A DNA stretch of 64,000 nt, taken from Hysterangium stoloniferum (lineage: Eukaryota > Basidiomycota > Agaricomycetes > Hysterangiales > Hysterangiaceae). The position numbers and the translations under genes were made by a program. Below are positions 20,208 through 31,461 of this stretch, one piece after another. The number at the start of each line of letters is the position of its first letter. Within the stretch, counting starts at the first letter, position 1. The DNA lies in NCBI GenBank assembly GCA_015178975.1, contig WHVD01000142.1, positions 151,927 through 215,926 of the forward strand, given 5' to 3'. The notes beneath the pieces are model-generated. The model searched no databases and had not been told where the DNA came from. It worked only from the letters and a program-made list of their open reading frames with translations.

Positions 20208-21796
20208 ATGACATCTGGATCCCTACCTCAAGGTGTGTTTGCCCACTTGGGTATCAACCTGAACCCTGAAGGGCACCCGCCCCACCCCGAAGCAGGACCG
20301 GAACCTCCTCTTTCGGCGACAGCTGGTATCCCACGTTCCCCAGTCATCACACATCTCGAGTCCACCAGCAACGATCAGGGAGATCGCCAGTCCTCCCCCC
20401 CTCACGAGATTGATCAACTAGAGGCCCAGATTGTGCAATTGGCTGCACGACGAGACCTATTGTTGGCTCAAGGCAGACCAGATGTCCATGGCAGCAGGGT
20501 CCTTCCAGACATCTCACCAGGTGTGATGAGATTATTCACTGACCCGGATACGATCCAGCTGGCCAACATGCAGGCCTCCATGGCTGGCGACACTAGGACC
20601 ACCAAGAAGGCAGCGGTCCCTGATATAATTCCAGGATTCAAGGCCAACGCCTTAGAGATCCGTGAGTCCATCTATCTCTCTCTTTGGCCCAATTGGACAC
20701 AGCCGCAGCACTCTCAGTGTGCAGCATCATTCAGACAGCTCAGGGGCCGGCCTGTAGGCCGGCACCCCATTACAGACAGTCCACCACAGGGAGCCGCTGG
20801 CACCTGGGAGGAGCATGAGTTAAGCCGTCATGCGGCTGGCCTGCAGAGTCCCATGGCAATCTAACGGATGCCAGGCTCTGGGCCAGTCATACAGCGCGAT
20901 CCCCCTCCCCCCCCCCTTTTCTGTTGCTTGCTGCACCTTCTATTCATTATTATACCTTGCGTCAAGGGCCAACCAGCTCATTTTTATTGTATCCATTCAC
21001 AGCCATTCCTCGGAAGGTAGAGGAAGCCTTTAGGAACCTACATTATGTCCCTTATACAGCCCTCACTACGGAGGTGCGGCGGAAGGCCGAGAGAGGCTTG
21101 GAAGAATTCACCTTCTCACCTTCAGGCAACATCGTGGCCAAAGGGCTGGACCACGATAACGAGAGGAGCATCTCCATTATTGACTGGCTCTCAGCAGCAG
21201 CAGCAGCGGTCGACCGTACTAGGATTCATGGGGGTGACACCAGAGCTGATGCGCTTTCGGCCCACCACGCAGTGGTGACAACCATTGCAAAATCCCATAG
21301 CTGGGAAGTGGCCATGGAATACGATGTGCAACAGCGTGAAGCAGCTGCCCGCAACCCAACCCACGACTTGAGCTGCCTGGACACCAATGCCCTGACAATC
21401 ATCTCGACACGGGCAGCACTGCAGGCATCAAGATCCGGCACCACCTCAGTCTCCCCAGTGAAACGCCTCGCGCCAGCTGGGCCACCACCCCTCTCCACTT
21501 CTCCTCGAAAGAGGCCTCGCACAGACGGGGAACGTTCACATTGCTTTCGGTGTGGGACACAGGGGCACTTTCCGGCTGACTGCACAGCAAAACTCACATC
21601 AGCAGGGAAGAACGCTGCCCCAATCGCCCGGGATGCCAGAAACAAGCATGCCTTGGCATCCCCCGATGGAAAGCAGTTTTGTTTCAAGTGGGCAACAGGA
21701 ACACAGTGCCGGTGGGGTGACACCTGCACCAATGCACACATGTGCAGCATCTGCTTCCAGCCAGACCACGGAGCAGCAGCCTGCAAGCACCTCTGA
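20208..21796 (+). CDS. Gag-like protein of the DIRS-like element, one intron
   Basis: Exon 1 is 20208-20661 and exon 2 is 21003-21796. The intron 20662-21002 starts GTGAGT and ends CAG, and joining the exons keeps the frame (...NALEI + PIPRKVEEAF...), giving about 415 residues. The N-terminal third is Pro-rich; a helical stretch EIDQLEAQIVQLAARRDLLL is followed by the central Gag part. The C-terminus has a zinc knuckle CFRCGTQGHFPADC, then a CCCH-like finger (CFKWATGTQCRWGDTCTNAH) and a second knuckle CSICFQPDHGAAAC. Such a protein would package the element RNA in the cytoplasm. ATG 20208 was chosen because it opens the frame after the leader; an upstream in-frame ATG at 20097 cannot be excluded. 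It appears intact, unlike the downstream RT gene. Confidence 0.7.
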
Positions 21797-21809
21797 CCCA
21801 AGAAGGGTC

Positions 21810-23436
21810 ATGACGCCGCTTGATCCAATCGAAGTGGCACGTACATTAAGTAAATATGGTATACTTGACAGGTGGGAATACGTTATTTCAGGTTTAATCA
21901 ACGGCTTCGATATTGGGGTAAAGGACTGCATACCACGCACTGTCATTTTTCGAAAATCACAAATCCTCTTCATTAGACACGGACTTTATATACAAGTACA
22001 TAGCGAGCGAACAAGGGGCTGGACGCTACTCTCGGGGCTTCACCCCAGCAGAGCTAGAGCAGATCATCAGCCCATTTCAGACCTCCCCACTGGGCCTCAT
22101 CCCAAAACCAAACTCCAACACTTACCGCCTAATCCAAGACCTTTCCTTTCCTCGGGGAGACCCAGAATACCCTTCCATAAACAGTGGAATAAATTCAGAC
22201 GACTTCCCCACAGAGTGGGGCACCTTTGCGGACGCTGCAACACTAATCTTATCCTTACCGGATGGCTGCGTAGCAGCCACATTCGACATCTCTGCTGCAT
22301 ACAGAGTGACCCCCATAAGACCAGATCAACAGAACGCTTGCTGCATTTCGTGGGATGGCTTGGTATACGTCCACTGAGCAGTAGCATTCGGTCTGGCCTC
22401 CAGCGCTGGAGTTTTTGGCAGCATTGCAGATATGCTGATAGTGCTGTATCGGAAGGCAGGCTTCGGAAGGCTACTCAAATGGGTGGACGACTTCCTAGCC
22501 ATTCGCCTTCCAGGTCAGATTTGGACAGAAGAGGACTTCATCACCTTGTCCGCCCAATTCGGGGTCCCATGGAGCAGAAGCAAAACACGACCATTTGCAA
22601 CAGTGCAGAAGTACATCGGCTTCCTATGGGACTTGAACTCCAAGACAGTTGCTGTGCCACCAGAGAAACTACACGCAACCCTCACCTTGATCGCGCAGTG
22701 GATGGCAGAGGGCACGCAGTTCTCAGCAAACGATGCGGAGAAGCTACATGGGAAACTGGTGCACTTGTTGGCCATCTTCCCATGGATCAGGCCCTTTCTC
22801 CGGTCCATCGCGGCATTTGCAAGCAGTTTTCATTCTCGCAGAGCACACCTACTGCCAACCCCGTCAGTGCGAGCGGATCTCTCCTGGATCCAGTACATAC
22901 TCTGGCATCTGCCAAATGAACTCCCAATTCCATCGCCTGACATAGTAGACATCGGCTGGTGGGGAGATACCAGCTCATCCTATGGGATAGGCGTCATCGT
23001 CGACTGCCATTGGGCCGCCTGGAAATGGGCTCCCAATTTCAAAGTCGGCCCTCACTGCGAATGCGATATTGGGTGGGCAGAAGCGGTAGCAGTAGAGCTG
23101 GGCCTGAGAATGGCACTGCAGAATGGCTTGCTGCACCATCAACTCCCTTCTCATTCAACATTCTTGGTGCGCTCCGACAACAGTGGGGTAGTCGCCGTTA
23201 TAAACAAGGGTCGTTCCCGCAGCAAGGAGACAAACAAGGTCCTAAAAGAGATTTACTGCCTACTAGCCACCCACCGAATACATTTGAAAGCCATTTACAT
23301 ACCCTCAAGAGACAATGTGTCGGACGCCCTCTCACGAGGTCACATCACCGAATTTCTCAGGGGTTTCCCGAAGGCAAACACCCACGCCGAGATGGATATT
23401 CCCATCCATTTGCATCATTGGATCCAATCATTGTAG
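21810..23436 (+). pseudogene. Reverse transcriptase - RNase H of the DIRS-like element, broken
   Basis: Starts at ATG 21810, 14 bp after the gag stop, with TPLDPIEVARTLSKYGI. RT motifs: LGLIPKPNSNTYRLIQDLSFP, FDISAAYR (first catalytic Asp), AFGLASSAGVFG, and WVDDFLAI (22477-22500; the two Asp). RNase H follows: GDTSSSYG, EAVAVEL, VRSDNSGVV and NVSDALSRG supply the D-E-D-D set. Two lesions: a one-base frame change near 21955, and a TGA just before AVAFGL near 22376. The last part, 22432-23436, is a clean open frame. The stop at 23436 is 15 bp before the TSD of the inserted LTR. Confidence 0.8.
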
Positions 23437-23455
23437 CACCGGCATTGCTACCAGC

Positions 23456-24510
23456 TGTCAGGAACCGGACAACCCGCCGGCCTCCGGGCCCCCGGACCCC
23501 ATCCTGCATGCTCCCGACCCTCTATATTGTATAGTAACAACCGGAGTTCCCACGGGAGCCCGCATGTCAACTTGTTTATGCCTGACTCTCTGTACGCACC
23601 CCACCTGTCTGCACCTAACCCTCTATGTCTCATACACCAGTCCTCGGACTCCCCGGACTCCGGACTCCACTCTATGTACACCCGACACTCTGTGTCTTAT
23701 GTACCAGTCACCGGACTCCGACCGGACTCCTGGAACCCCTCTAACAGAGCATAGAACCCTGCTCCTGTTATCTGTCTCTGCGTCTCACACACCAGTCATT
23801 GGAAAACCCACCGGATCCACCGGACCTCCTGCACATCAAGCCTGTCTATACCCGACACTATCCTGTGCACCAAGTCACCGGACTCCGACCGGACTTCTGG
23901 AACCCCTCTAACTGAGCCCCACTCCAGTTATGGTTAAATGATCTGTCATGATTCGTTCTCTGCTCCCGTTCCGTTCCATCCCTGATTCCCAGTTTAGTAT
24001 TTACCTGTTTTGTTTTATGTTTAATAGTTCTGCCTCTCATTAATACCGGATTTGGTATTATTACATTTCACAGTCTATATAAGTCTGCTATGTTCATGTA
24101 CTTAGAATCCAGTTTCAATCTCGAACTAGTTTTCCCCCGAACAAGTTTGATCCTTGAACAGTCTCTAGTCCTCTTGTCTGTCTGCACACTCGATTCCCGG
24201 AACTCCCACGGGAACTCCGGAATCTATATCTTCCTGTATGCATTCTGTCAGCTCGAAATATGGACACCCGAATGAGTGTACGAGGGCGCAGCCTATAAGC
24301 TGAAGCCAAGTCCATCTCAGTCGTATCACCATATCTTTCTGGTAATTATTCTGATATCACCGTTCCTTGTACTAATAATCCCCGGAACTTTCCTGGGACC
24401 TATTGCCTGGGGACTCCGTGGGACTATTTCCTGGAAGCAAGTGTGTGTTCGGAATAGTTACCGGAAACCTCCGCGGGACTATCCGTGGAGCTTTGTTCGG
24501 GAACTTAACA
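23456..24510 (+). mobile_element. Solo LTR, family B' inside the DIRS-like element
   Basis: TGTCAGGAAC to GAACTTAACA, 1055 bp, perfect TSD CCAGC (23451-23455, 24511-24515). The first half resembles LTR-B (GTTATGG..AAATGATCTGTCATGA; CAGTCTATATAAG). The 30-nt box is at 24281-24311. It lies near the start of the recombinase gene. ORFs at 23315-24551 are artefacts. Confidence 0.9.
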
Positions 24511-25689
24511 CCAGCACCATTTACCCAAGCAGTGAATATATCATCATCTAATCACGGGCTCCTAGCCCCATCCCCACTGAGACCTCCATGCAAAGCAGCA
24601 GAGAGGCTGTTCAAGTGGAGAGGCATCAACACACCCCCGCCCGCTACTATACAGCACCCGGTCCTCCAATTAATCGCAACGATCGCGTCAGAGGCCTCTT
24701 TAAAGGAACCCAAAGCCTATGGTGCTGGCCTACGAAAATTTCACATCTTCTGTGACATCTTCTCGATTGCAGAAGTGGACAGACTACCGGCGTCCTTCCC
24801 AGTGATCCATTCCTTTGCTCTCTGGGCAGCTGCAGACCCGTCCTTTCTCGGAGATGGCCTGGCTGCGGGAACCAGATTCGAGACAATCTCCGTCAGCGTG
24901 ACAAGAAAATACCTTTCATCAATCAGGGCATGGCATATAGCACAAGGCTGGCCACCACCGCTGTCCGATGAGGAACGCACAAAAATTGAATGGTCACTAC
25001 GAGGATTGGAGAACTTACAAGGCACGGCACGAAAACGACCCCCACGACCCCCAGTACAATTGAGGATGTTATTCACACTGAAGTCAATCCTGGACCTGAG
25101 CGATGCATTCGACGCATGCATTTGGGCAGTGGCTTCATGCGCCTTCTGGGGATTAATGCGTTTTGGCGAGGTTACCGTGACATCCAGACCGCACTTTGAC
25201 ACCACCAAACACCTAAAACGAAAGGACGTTCTAATTAGTTGTGACAACGATGGAAAACGCTACGCACATTTAGACCTGCCATCAGCGAAGACAGCCAAAG
25301 TCGGAGAGATTCAGGCAGTATTTATAACGGACCAACAGGGAGTCTGCCCGATTGATGCCTTGATCAATTTAGCGAAGGTTGTCCCAGCAGGACCGGACGA
25401 TCCTTTATTTTGCTGGCGAGACAACAAGGGAGAGGTCAGACCAATAGTTAAAAAGGCAGCACTCCACCAGATTAATTCAGTCCTCCAGGCTTGTGGATGG
25501 GGAACAACCTTTGGCCACTCTTTCCGCATTGGCGGCGCCTCCTTCTTCTTAGCGCAAGGAGTTGATCCCGAGATAGTACGACTAGCGGGCAGATGGAAAT
25601 CCTTAGCATACGAAACATACATAAGGGCCTTCGAGCAAATTGCATCACGGCACATATCAAACCTGTCTGCCAGAAATGCGGCTGCCTAG
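24511..25689 (+). CDS. Tyrosine recombinase of the DIRS-like element (5' end displaced by an LTR)
   Basis: This enzyme would integrate the circular cDNA by strand exchange. After ...APFTQAVNISSS the protein has an N-terminal helical core-binding part (AYGAGLRKFHIFCDIF), then the catalytic domain: Arg in GLMRFGEVT (box I), GHSFRIGGASFFLAQG (His-x-x-Arg, box II), and LAGRWKSLAYETYIRAF with the Tyr nucleophile near 25615. Stop TAG 25687-25689. The same frame continues upstream of the LTR insertion as ASLDPIIVAPALLPA (23411-23455), so the LTR splits this gene close to its start; no obvious ATG was seen there. The body itself has no stop or shift. Confidence 0.85.
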   Translation, partial: PAPFTQAVNISSSNHGLLAPSPLRPPCKAAERLFKWRGINTPPPATIQHPVLQLIATIASEASLKEPKAYGAGLRKFHIFCDIFSIAEVDRLPASFPVIHSFALWAAADPSFLGDGLAAGTRFETISVSVTRKYLSSIRAWHIAQGWPPPLSDEERTKIEWSLRGLENLQGTARKRPPRPPVQLRMLFTLKSILDLSDAFDACIWAVASCAFWGLMRFGEVTVTSRPHFDTTKHLKRKDVLISCDNDGKRYAHLDLPSAKTAKVGEIQAVFITDQQGVCPIDALINLAKVVPAGPDDPLFCWRDNKGEVRPIVKKAALHQINSVLQACGWGTTFGHSFRIGGASFFLAQGVDPEIVRLAGRWKSLAYETYIRAFEQIASRHISNLSARNAAA

Positions 25690-25975
25690 GTTGGGTGAGT
25701 GGTGTAGTCTCGCCGCGGTAGTAGGCAGGCCTTTTGCGGGTGAGCGGCGAGTCTTCCCACGCACATGCGGAGAGCTAACGCTCTTCCTCTACCCAACCAC
25801 TCAGCTCTTCACTGTCTAGTCTGTAATAGTCGACGCTGGACTGAAATCCCTGCCAATACTAGATTACTCAAGGCCCAGCCCTAAGTTTATTGAATTAATC
25901 AAGTACAAGCACTCAGATAATCCAATACATATTATTTTCTCTATTAATAAATTATTTAACACCTTGTTAAATAAC

Positions 25976-26675
25976 TGTTACGACCGGACAATCCCGCCGG
26001 ACTCTGGGCACTAACCTGTACGCCCCCACGCGCTACAAGCACCAATCGTCTGTTTATAGGATTTCCCACCTGGACTCCGTCACGTCAAGACTCGTTACGT
26101 TCAACCTCATTACGACACATATCAGTCACTGGACTTCCCCCGGACTCCGTCTCTGTCTATGTCCGTCTTCGTCCCACGCATCAGTCACCGGACCCCGCTC
26201 AGAATCCCGTCACCGCTCTAATCGAGCCCCGTTCCCGTTTTAGTCAAATGACCTGTCACGATTTAGGACTCCACTCCCGCTCTGTTTCCCGTTATGGGTT
26301 ATGCTTTGTCACGATTCGGACTCCGCTCCATTCCGTTCCATTCCTAACACCAATTTGGTGTTTACTATTGCCGTTTCATGTTTTGTTAGTTTCGTTTCGT
26401 CATTACTGGATTTGGTATGTCATGCATTCCACGGTCTATATAAACTCGCAGATGTTGTACATACAATCCAGTCAGAAAATTAGCTTAGATTCCCCCCAGT
26501 AATCTAATAACATTTTCCACTCTAAAACCTTACATCACTTTCACTAGTCAGAGCCCACGGGCTCCAGTGCATCTATCTCCCTCAACCAACTCGACTCACG
26601 ACCCACAACCTCCGACTCACAACTCACGACCCCCGACTTACGACCTATGACCCGGCCTGTGTGTGTATCCTAATA
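25976..26675 (+). mobile_element. LTR-B copy (B4), 3' end lost
   Basis: Starts TGTTACGACCGG; flanked by ATAAC (25971-25975 and 26676-26680), and the host LTR-G sequence is continuous across it. The expected end with the 30-nt box and CTTAACA is missing; the copy stops in a degenerate CGACTCACGACC-type repeat (26571-26650). ORFs at 26248-26502 are not genes. Confidence 0.75.
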
Positions 26676-27001
26676 ATAACTATTAATAGTTACAAATAAG
26701 CATTCAAGAATCCGAAGCTCTTATATCAAGTCTCTGCCAAGTTACTGTGCATATATTCAGCTTCCAGCCCCTATTCTCAAGGAATAGTTCTTTTATTGCT
26801 AAAAGAGTCATACACAGTTCTATTGAACCTTTCAATAATCAAAATAAGCATTGATTTGACTTGTTTAAGCTTAATAGTGCAGCTCATTAATCTATCAGTA
26901 TTTAAATTACTGGACCTTTGCTTGTTTTATTGTTGAAGCTCTGTGACACTATAGCATATATTGAGCTATCTAAGAGAATCCCCTGAATACATTACAGTAC
27001 A

Positions 27002-27197
27002 CTACAAAATTTCTACTTTTATTCTTTTTTAACTATATATCTTCAAACCGGCCACCTGGCGCTTATTACACAATGCACAGGAATATTCGTCACAACAAGT
27101 GACCATCATCACAAGGGCATGTGACAGTCACAAGAGCACGCAACAGTCACAAGAGCACGCAACAGTCACAAGGGTGCGCGACAGTCACAAAAGGCAC
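27002..27197 (+). repeat. LTR-H fragment with ~21-bp tandem repeat
   Basis: Contains CAAACCGGCCACCTGGC and the GTCACAACAAGTGACC block of LTR-H in inverse orientation to 18384-18587. At 27110-27195 there are four units of CACAAGAGCACGCAACAGT type. Confidence 0.6.
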
Positions 27198-28121
27198 TGT
27201 AATGTATTCAGGGGATTCTCTTAGATAGCTTAATATATGCTATAGTGTCACAGAGCTTCAACAATAAAACAAGCAAAGGTCCAGTAATTTAAATACTGAT
27301 AGATTAATGAGCTGCGCTATTAAGCTTAAACAACTCAAATCAATGCTTATTTTGATTATTGAAAGGTTCAATAGAACTGTGTATGACTCTTTTAGCAATA
27401 ACAGAACTATTCCCTGAGAATAGGGGCTGGAAGCTGAATATATATCCAGTAACTTGGCAGAGACTTGATATAAGAGCTTCGGATTCTTGAATGCTTATTT
27501 GTAACTATTAATAGTTATTTAACAAGGTGTTAAATAATTTATTAATAGATAAAATAATATGTATTGGATTATCTGAGTGCTTGTACTTGATTAATTCAAT
27601 AAACTTAGGACTGGGCCTTGAGTAATCTAGTATTGGCAGGGATTTCAGTAAGGATACTTATTAGGTTTATTATCTAATTAATAAGCCTAAAGGGTAGCTG
27701 TGAGACTGGGGGAACTTAGATGATTAGCTAAGTCCAAGAGTTGCTGACAAAGATTCAAGATGCTGCAAGTGTAGGTGCTTGCAGTGAGTGTATCAGACTA
27801 AGGCTATTATTGTCCTTAGGATGATTAGATAAGCTTCTGAGCTGTGCAGTAAAATGTGAGAGAGATAGATGATTTTATTGGAAACTTGGCCCTCCTTATA
27901 TACATTTTGATAACTCAATGATTAGCTAACTATTTAGTTTATGAGGTCATTAGTTAGATCATAATGACCTCATATTCTACTCATTATTTACCCTTTATTT
28001 ATCATGTGATTCCCTTCTCTGAGACAAGGGTTCTAACCTCTTGCTTGAACATGAAGGTTCAAGGCCGCGGTCCCGGGACGGAAGCAAACGATGAGTTGGT
28101 GGAATCTAATAATGACTCGGG
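27198..28121 (-). mobile_element. LTR-G fragment (G3), truncated
   Basis: Inverse orientation, TGTAATGTATTCAGGGG at its left end. It matches G2 back to GACTCGGG at 28121 and then stops, so the family's first ~350 bp are missing. It has the uninterrupted DIRS target site near 27640-27660. ORF 27964-28182 is a shadow. Confidence 0.75.
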
Positions 28122-28260
28122 TATTAATATTTTTGCATTCTTCAGAGTGATACCTAATCAACTGAATTTGATTAAATATTAATTTTACAACAAACAATAT
28201 AAATATATATACTTTAGTGGATAAATAATTTTTAAAGTTTTGGGTTTAGTCAGAAAATAC
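28122..28260. other. AT-rich unassigned spacer
   Basis: No ORF, repeat or RNA gene recognised. Confidence 0.5.
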
Positions 28261-29068
28261 TGTTAAGCTGCGTACATGGAGGGTTTCCAGAGAAACCCAT
28301 GCGAAAGCCAGTAGGACTTGGCTTCAGCTTATAGGCTGCACCCTTGTGAGATCATCTTGTCCAATTTCAAATGGGCAGACAGGAATCCTGGGGAGTCCAG
28401 GTAGGGTTTGTGGGTTGAGAGGTCGGGGAGTCGAGATAGATAAGTCGGAGGTTGAGTGATAGATGGGTCGGAGCCCATGGGCTCCGACGAGTAAGAGCAG
28501 AGTGTTTCAAAGAGGAATTCAGAGTGGAAAATATACTAAGATTACTCGGGGGAATCTAAGCTGATTTTCTGACTGGATTGTATGTACAACATCTGCCAGA
28601 CTATATAGACTGTGGAATGAATAACATACCAAATCCAGTAATAATGAAAACTAAATTAGCAAACATAAAATGAGACAAATGAACACCAAACTTGGTGTTA
28701 GGAATGGAATGGAGTGGAGCGGAGTCCAAATCATGACAGGTCATAAAACCATAATGGGAATGGGGCGGGAGTGGAGTCCAAATCATGACAGGTCATTTGG
28801 CTATAATGGGAATGGGGCTCAGTTAGAGGGCTGACGGGTTTTCCGAGCAGGGTCCGGTGACTGATGTATGGGACAGGGTTGGAGATAGACAGGGATGGAG
28901 TCTGGCAGGTATTCTGGTGACTGATACATGAAGTAACAGAGGTTGAGCGTGGACAGGTCTGACATACGGAGTCCAGCAGGTATTCTGGTAAACTGATAAT
29001 TGGTGTGTGTAGGGTGTGAGTGCATATATCTTAGTGCCCAGAGTCTGGCAGGAATTCTGGTCTTAACA
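28261..29068 (-). mobile_element. Solo LTR, family B (B5)
   Basis: TGTTAAGC to GTCTTAACA, 808 bp, the best uninterrupted LTR-B here. 30-nt box at 28310-28345. Flanks AATAC and TGTAC do not form a convincing TSD. Confidence 0.8.
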
Positions 29069-29168
29069 TGTACAGCATGTACGGCCTGTATGGCCTGTAG
29101 GGCATGTACCACCTGCAGGGCATATACCACCTGTAGGGCATGTACCACCTGTAGAGCATATACTACCT

Positions 29169-29799
29169 TGTGAAGAGTCGTTAGATTCCTACCGCTCAAT
29201 ATACGAAGAATAGTGTTTATTCAACTACTATTAGAAAGTATTGACCCTTCAGTACAATACTGTAGATTGCTAGACTGACAGTACTAGCAAGGAGACATGC
29301 TACACGTCACAAGAGCAACTGTACAGTTGCTCTTGACGGTTAGAATGAGAGAATGAAGAGTTGACCTTTACGGTGCAACTCGTAGCTAAATGTAAATAGA
29401 TAATCAACGAGAAGCCGAATATCTGAAGTAAAGAGATAATAGCGCGAGTCGACTATAGCATCGACGAGCGCAAAGACCTTAGAGTGGAACTCGACCTTCG
29501 CGGTTTGAGTCCAAAGTATGTCAGGAGACTAGAGAACGCTACCCTTATAGGTAGCTTAGATGTTACCCTTGACACCTCTCGCTATTCGACGTCTGGGTTG
29601 TTTACGAGGTGGTGTCTGCTGGGTAAAAGATGTCTCAGATTTAGCGCCGAGAACGCCCATAGATATACACAAGACTTCAAACTAAGAAATACTCTAAAGA
29701 TATAGAGAGTTAGGGAAAAAGAGTAAGAACTAAATAATAAAATACTATAATATATGTATTATTCCACAGTCCAATCATGATATATGCATACCCTTCACA
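29169..29799 (-). mobile_element. Solo LTR, family C (C3)
   Basis: TGTGAAGAG to CCCTTCACA, 631 bp, perfect TSD TACCT (29164-29168, 29800-29804). Includes a perfect 26-bp palindrome at 29310-29335 centred on GTAC. ORF 29484-29705 is not a gene. Confidence 0.9.
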
Positions 29800-29806
29800 T
29801 ACCTGT

Positions 29807-30434
29807 TGTGAGAGGTATGGCGAAATACACTCAGGAAATATAGTCGGATGAGCTCTTACTATATCTCCTTTATTATTTCTATTTTCTCTCTTTTATGATA
29901 TCTATAATTAGTTTGACGACCTATGTATGCGGTACATCGACTCTTGTGGGCGCACACGCAGACTTATGTATTCTAGCGCCCGTAGTTTAGAACTCAGACA
30001 CTTTTTACACCGCAACCACGACATACCCAGACACCCGTTAGTGTCCTGTAAGTTGTGATTGGTGTATTGTCTCGACCGTCACAGACGGGCTTTAGCTACT
30101 CATTCAAACTGAGTTTCGAACTGTATCAGTCGAAACTCAATCCTTCTCTCAACTCGCGTGGACTACATCCACGCTACTCTATTATTCGACTCTCTAACTA
30201 CTCTACTTGCACTTGAGCAGTTGTCCAGAATCGCACTTAACCAGTCGATTCTGCTTATTCGTTCCAGCTATCTACCTTACTTTAGATAGCTACTTCTCTC
30301 TACCGTATTGAACTAAATAGTCAATACGCGTTCGGTCCGTATTAGACTTAGACAGTCAATACATCGTGGTATCGTACTTCAACGGTCAATATTCTTCGTA
30401 TATAGAACGGTTAGAACTTCTACCACTCTTCACA
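29807..30434 (+). mobile_element. Solo LTR, family D (D3)
   Basis: TGTGAGAGG to CTCTTCACA, 628 bp, perfect TSD CCTGT (29802-29806, 30435-30439). Confidence 0.9.
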
Positions 30435-30508
30435 CCTGTAGGGCATGTACTACCTGTACACCATGTATGTACTGTTCCAAAGTTTGATTCATGTGTTTGG
30501 TTTGGCTG

Positions 30509-30744
30509 TGTTAAGTTCCAGATCTTGGGGCAGAATTTCTGATGGATATTCCGGACACTTCCCGGAAATATGTCCTCGGAGTTTCAGGGAATTAGTTTGG
30601 GAGTTTCCAGGGATTAGTAATGGGAGTATCAGAATATTACCAGAGTACAGATGGACTTGGCTTCAGCTTATGTGCTGCACTCTCATGCACTCACTCGGGT
30701 GTCCATATTTCAGAGGATGAATATATGTTGGAATGTTTACGGAT
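30509..30744 (-). repeat. LTR-B' fragment
   Basis: Begins TGTTAAGTTCC and contains the 30-nt box at 30652-30685. It is related to the end of the B' LTR at 24190-24510 (GGAACT-rich, GGTGTCCATATTTC). Truncated at LTR-A4. Confidence 0.65.
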
Positions 30745-31461
30745 TGTTAAGAACTGAAACTGACTAATGTTGGTGGCCGACAGGGACCAATCGGAAGGAC
30801 TTGGCTTCAGCTTATATGCTGCGCCCTCACAAATATCCGTAGGGTGTCCTTAGATTTCGGGCGAAGACTAATCCTAAGGAGCTCCTTTCAGCAGGATACC
30901 GATCGGAACCGAAGGACAAGTCGAGTGTCGGGCCAAGGGGTCGGGGCCGGGAGTGGACGAGCACACACGAAGGTGGATGGGGGGATTCTTAGTATGAGAC
31001 TGTTATGGACGTATGAGGGTATTCTGAGTCAATATTCTGATTGCCTAGTAACTACAACTACAGCGGGTTCATATACAAGTAACAGGCGTCTATAAAATAC
31101 TAATGGGGAGAAGGGTGGACAATGGCATTAACAATAAGCTTGACTAGGAACGGGAAGTTTATGATTAGTTCGGAGGCCGATGATAACCGAGAGCAGGATT
31201 ACAATAAAAGGAAATAGTTCAAGGACTACAAATATAGATAGACATATGTGAAACATAAGATTGAACGGATCAACATAATAGAAGGGACGTATCAAAAGTT
31301 TGACCAGACAATACGAGGTATTTTGATGTGGGCATAAACGGAGTTTGATCTTCGTGAAAACATACATCAGCTTCGGGGCCGATGGTTTCCGAGATGGTGA
31401 CTTGAAAATGTTGATGTGACGATAACCTCGGGGCTGATAGGGTTGCGACACGGTCGTAACA
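30745..31461 (-). mobile_element. LTR of family A without TSD (A4)
   Basis: TGTTAAGAAC to CGTAACA, 717 bp; 30-nt box at 30796-30830. Flanks CGGAT and CAAAA differ, and the two sides belong to different repeat families, so the copy marks a rearrangement junction rather than a simple insertion. Confidence 0.8.

Larger units (their letters stand above)
20009..25840 (+). mobile_element. DIRS-like tyrosine-recombinase retrotransposon
   Basis: Gene order gag, RT-RNase H, tyrosine recombinase. Borders are exact by comparison with empty sites in G1 (16121-16135) and G3: the host reads TATCCTTA / CTGAAATCCC with no target duplication, as expected for recombinase-mediated insertion. Neither LTRs nor a DDE integrase are present, and no methyltransferase domain is seen. 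The element is about 4.8 kb after removing LTR-B' (23456-24510). The 5' leader 20009-20207 holds a candidate internal complementary region (20053-20069). The 3' tail 25690-25840 is non-coding with imperfect inverted segments (GTCTCGCC / GGCGAGTC; GTTGGGTGAG / ACCCAACCACTCA). GC content is clearly higher than in the surrounding LTRs. Confidence 0.85.
19200..26996. mobile_element. Solo LTR, family G (G2), full length, host of the DIRS-like element
   Basis: TGTGATGTATC to AATACATTACA with perfect TSD GTACA (19195-19199, 26997-27001). Net length is about 1.27 kb after removing the DIRS-like element (20009-25840) and LTR-B4 (25976-26675). Own segments: 19200-20008, 25841-25975 and 26676-26996. Confidence 0.85.
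29069..30508. repeat. GTAC-type microsatellite split by LTR-C3 and LTR-D3
   Basis: Own segments 29069-29168, 29800-29806 and 30435-30508 consist of variants of TGTAGGGCATGTACCACC. Both nested LTRs took their TSDs (TACCT, CCTGT) from the repeat. Confidence 0.75.

Noticed and set aside
20097-20864. Uninterrupted 255-codon reading of the DIRS-like gag first exon
   Set aside because: After the GTGAGT at 20662 the translation loses Gag character; splicing to 21003 restores frame and homology-like content.
21226-21801. 191-codon ORF on minus opposite gag of the DIRS-like element
   Set aside because: Shadow of a GC-rich coding region; no motif, and the sense strand has zinc-finger motifs in frame.
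24403-24510. Recombinase ORF starting at 24403
   Set aside because: The first 36 codons are LTR sequence up to the end at 24510; the native frame continues upstream of the LTR insertion instead.
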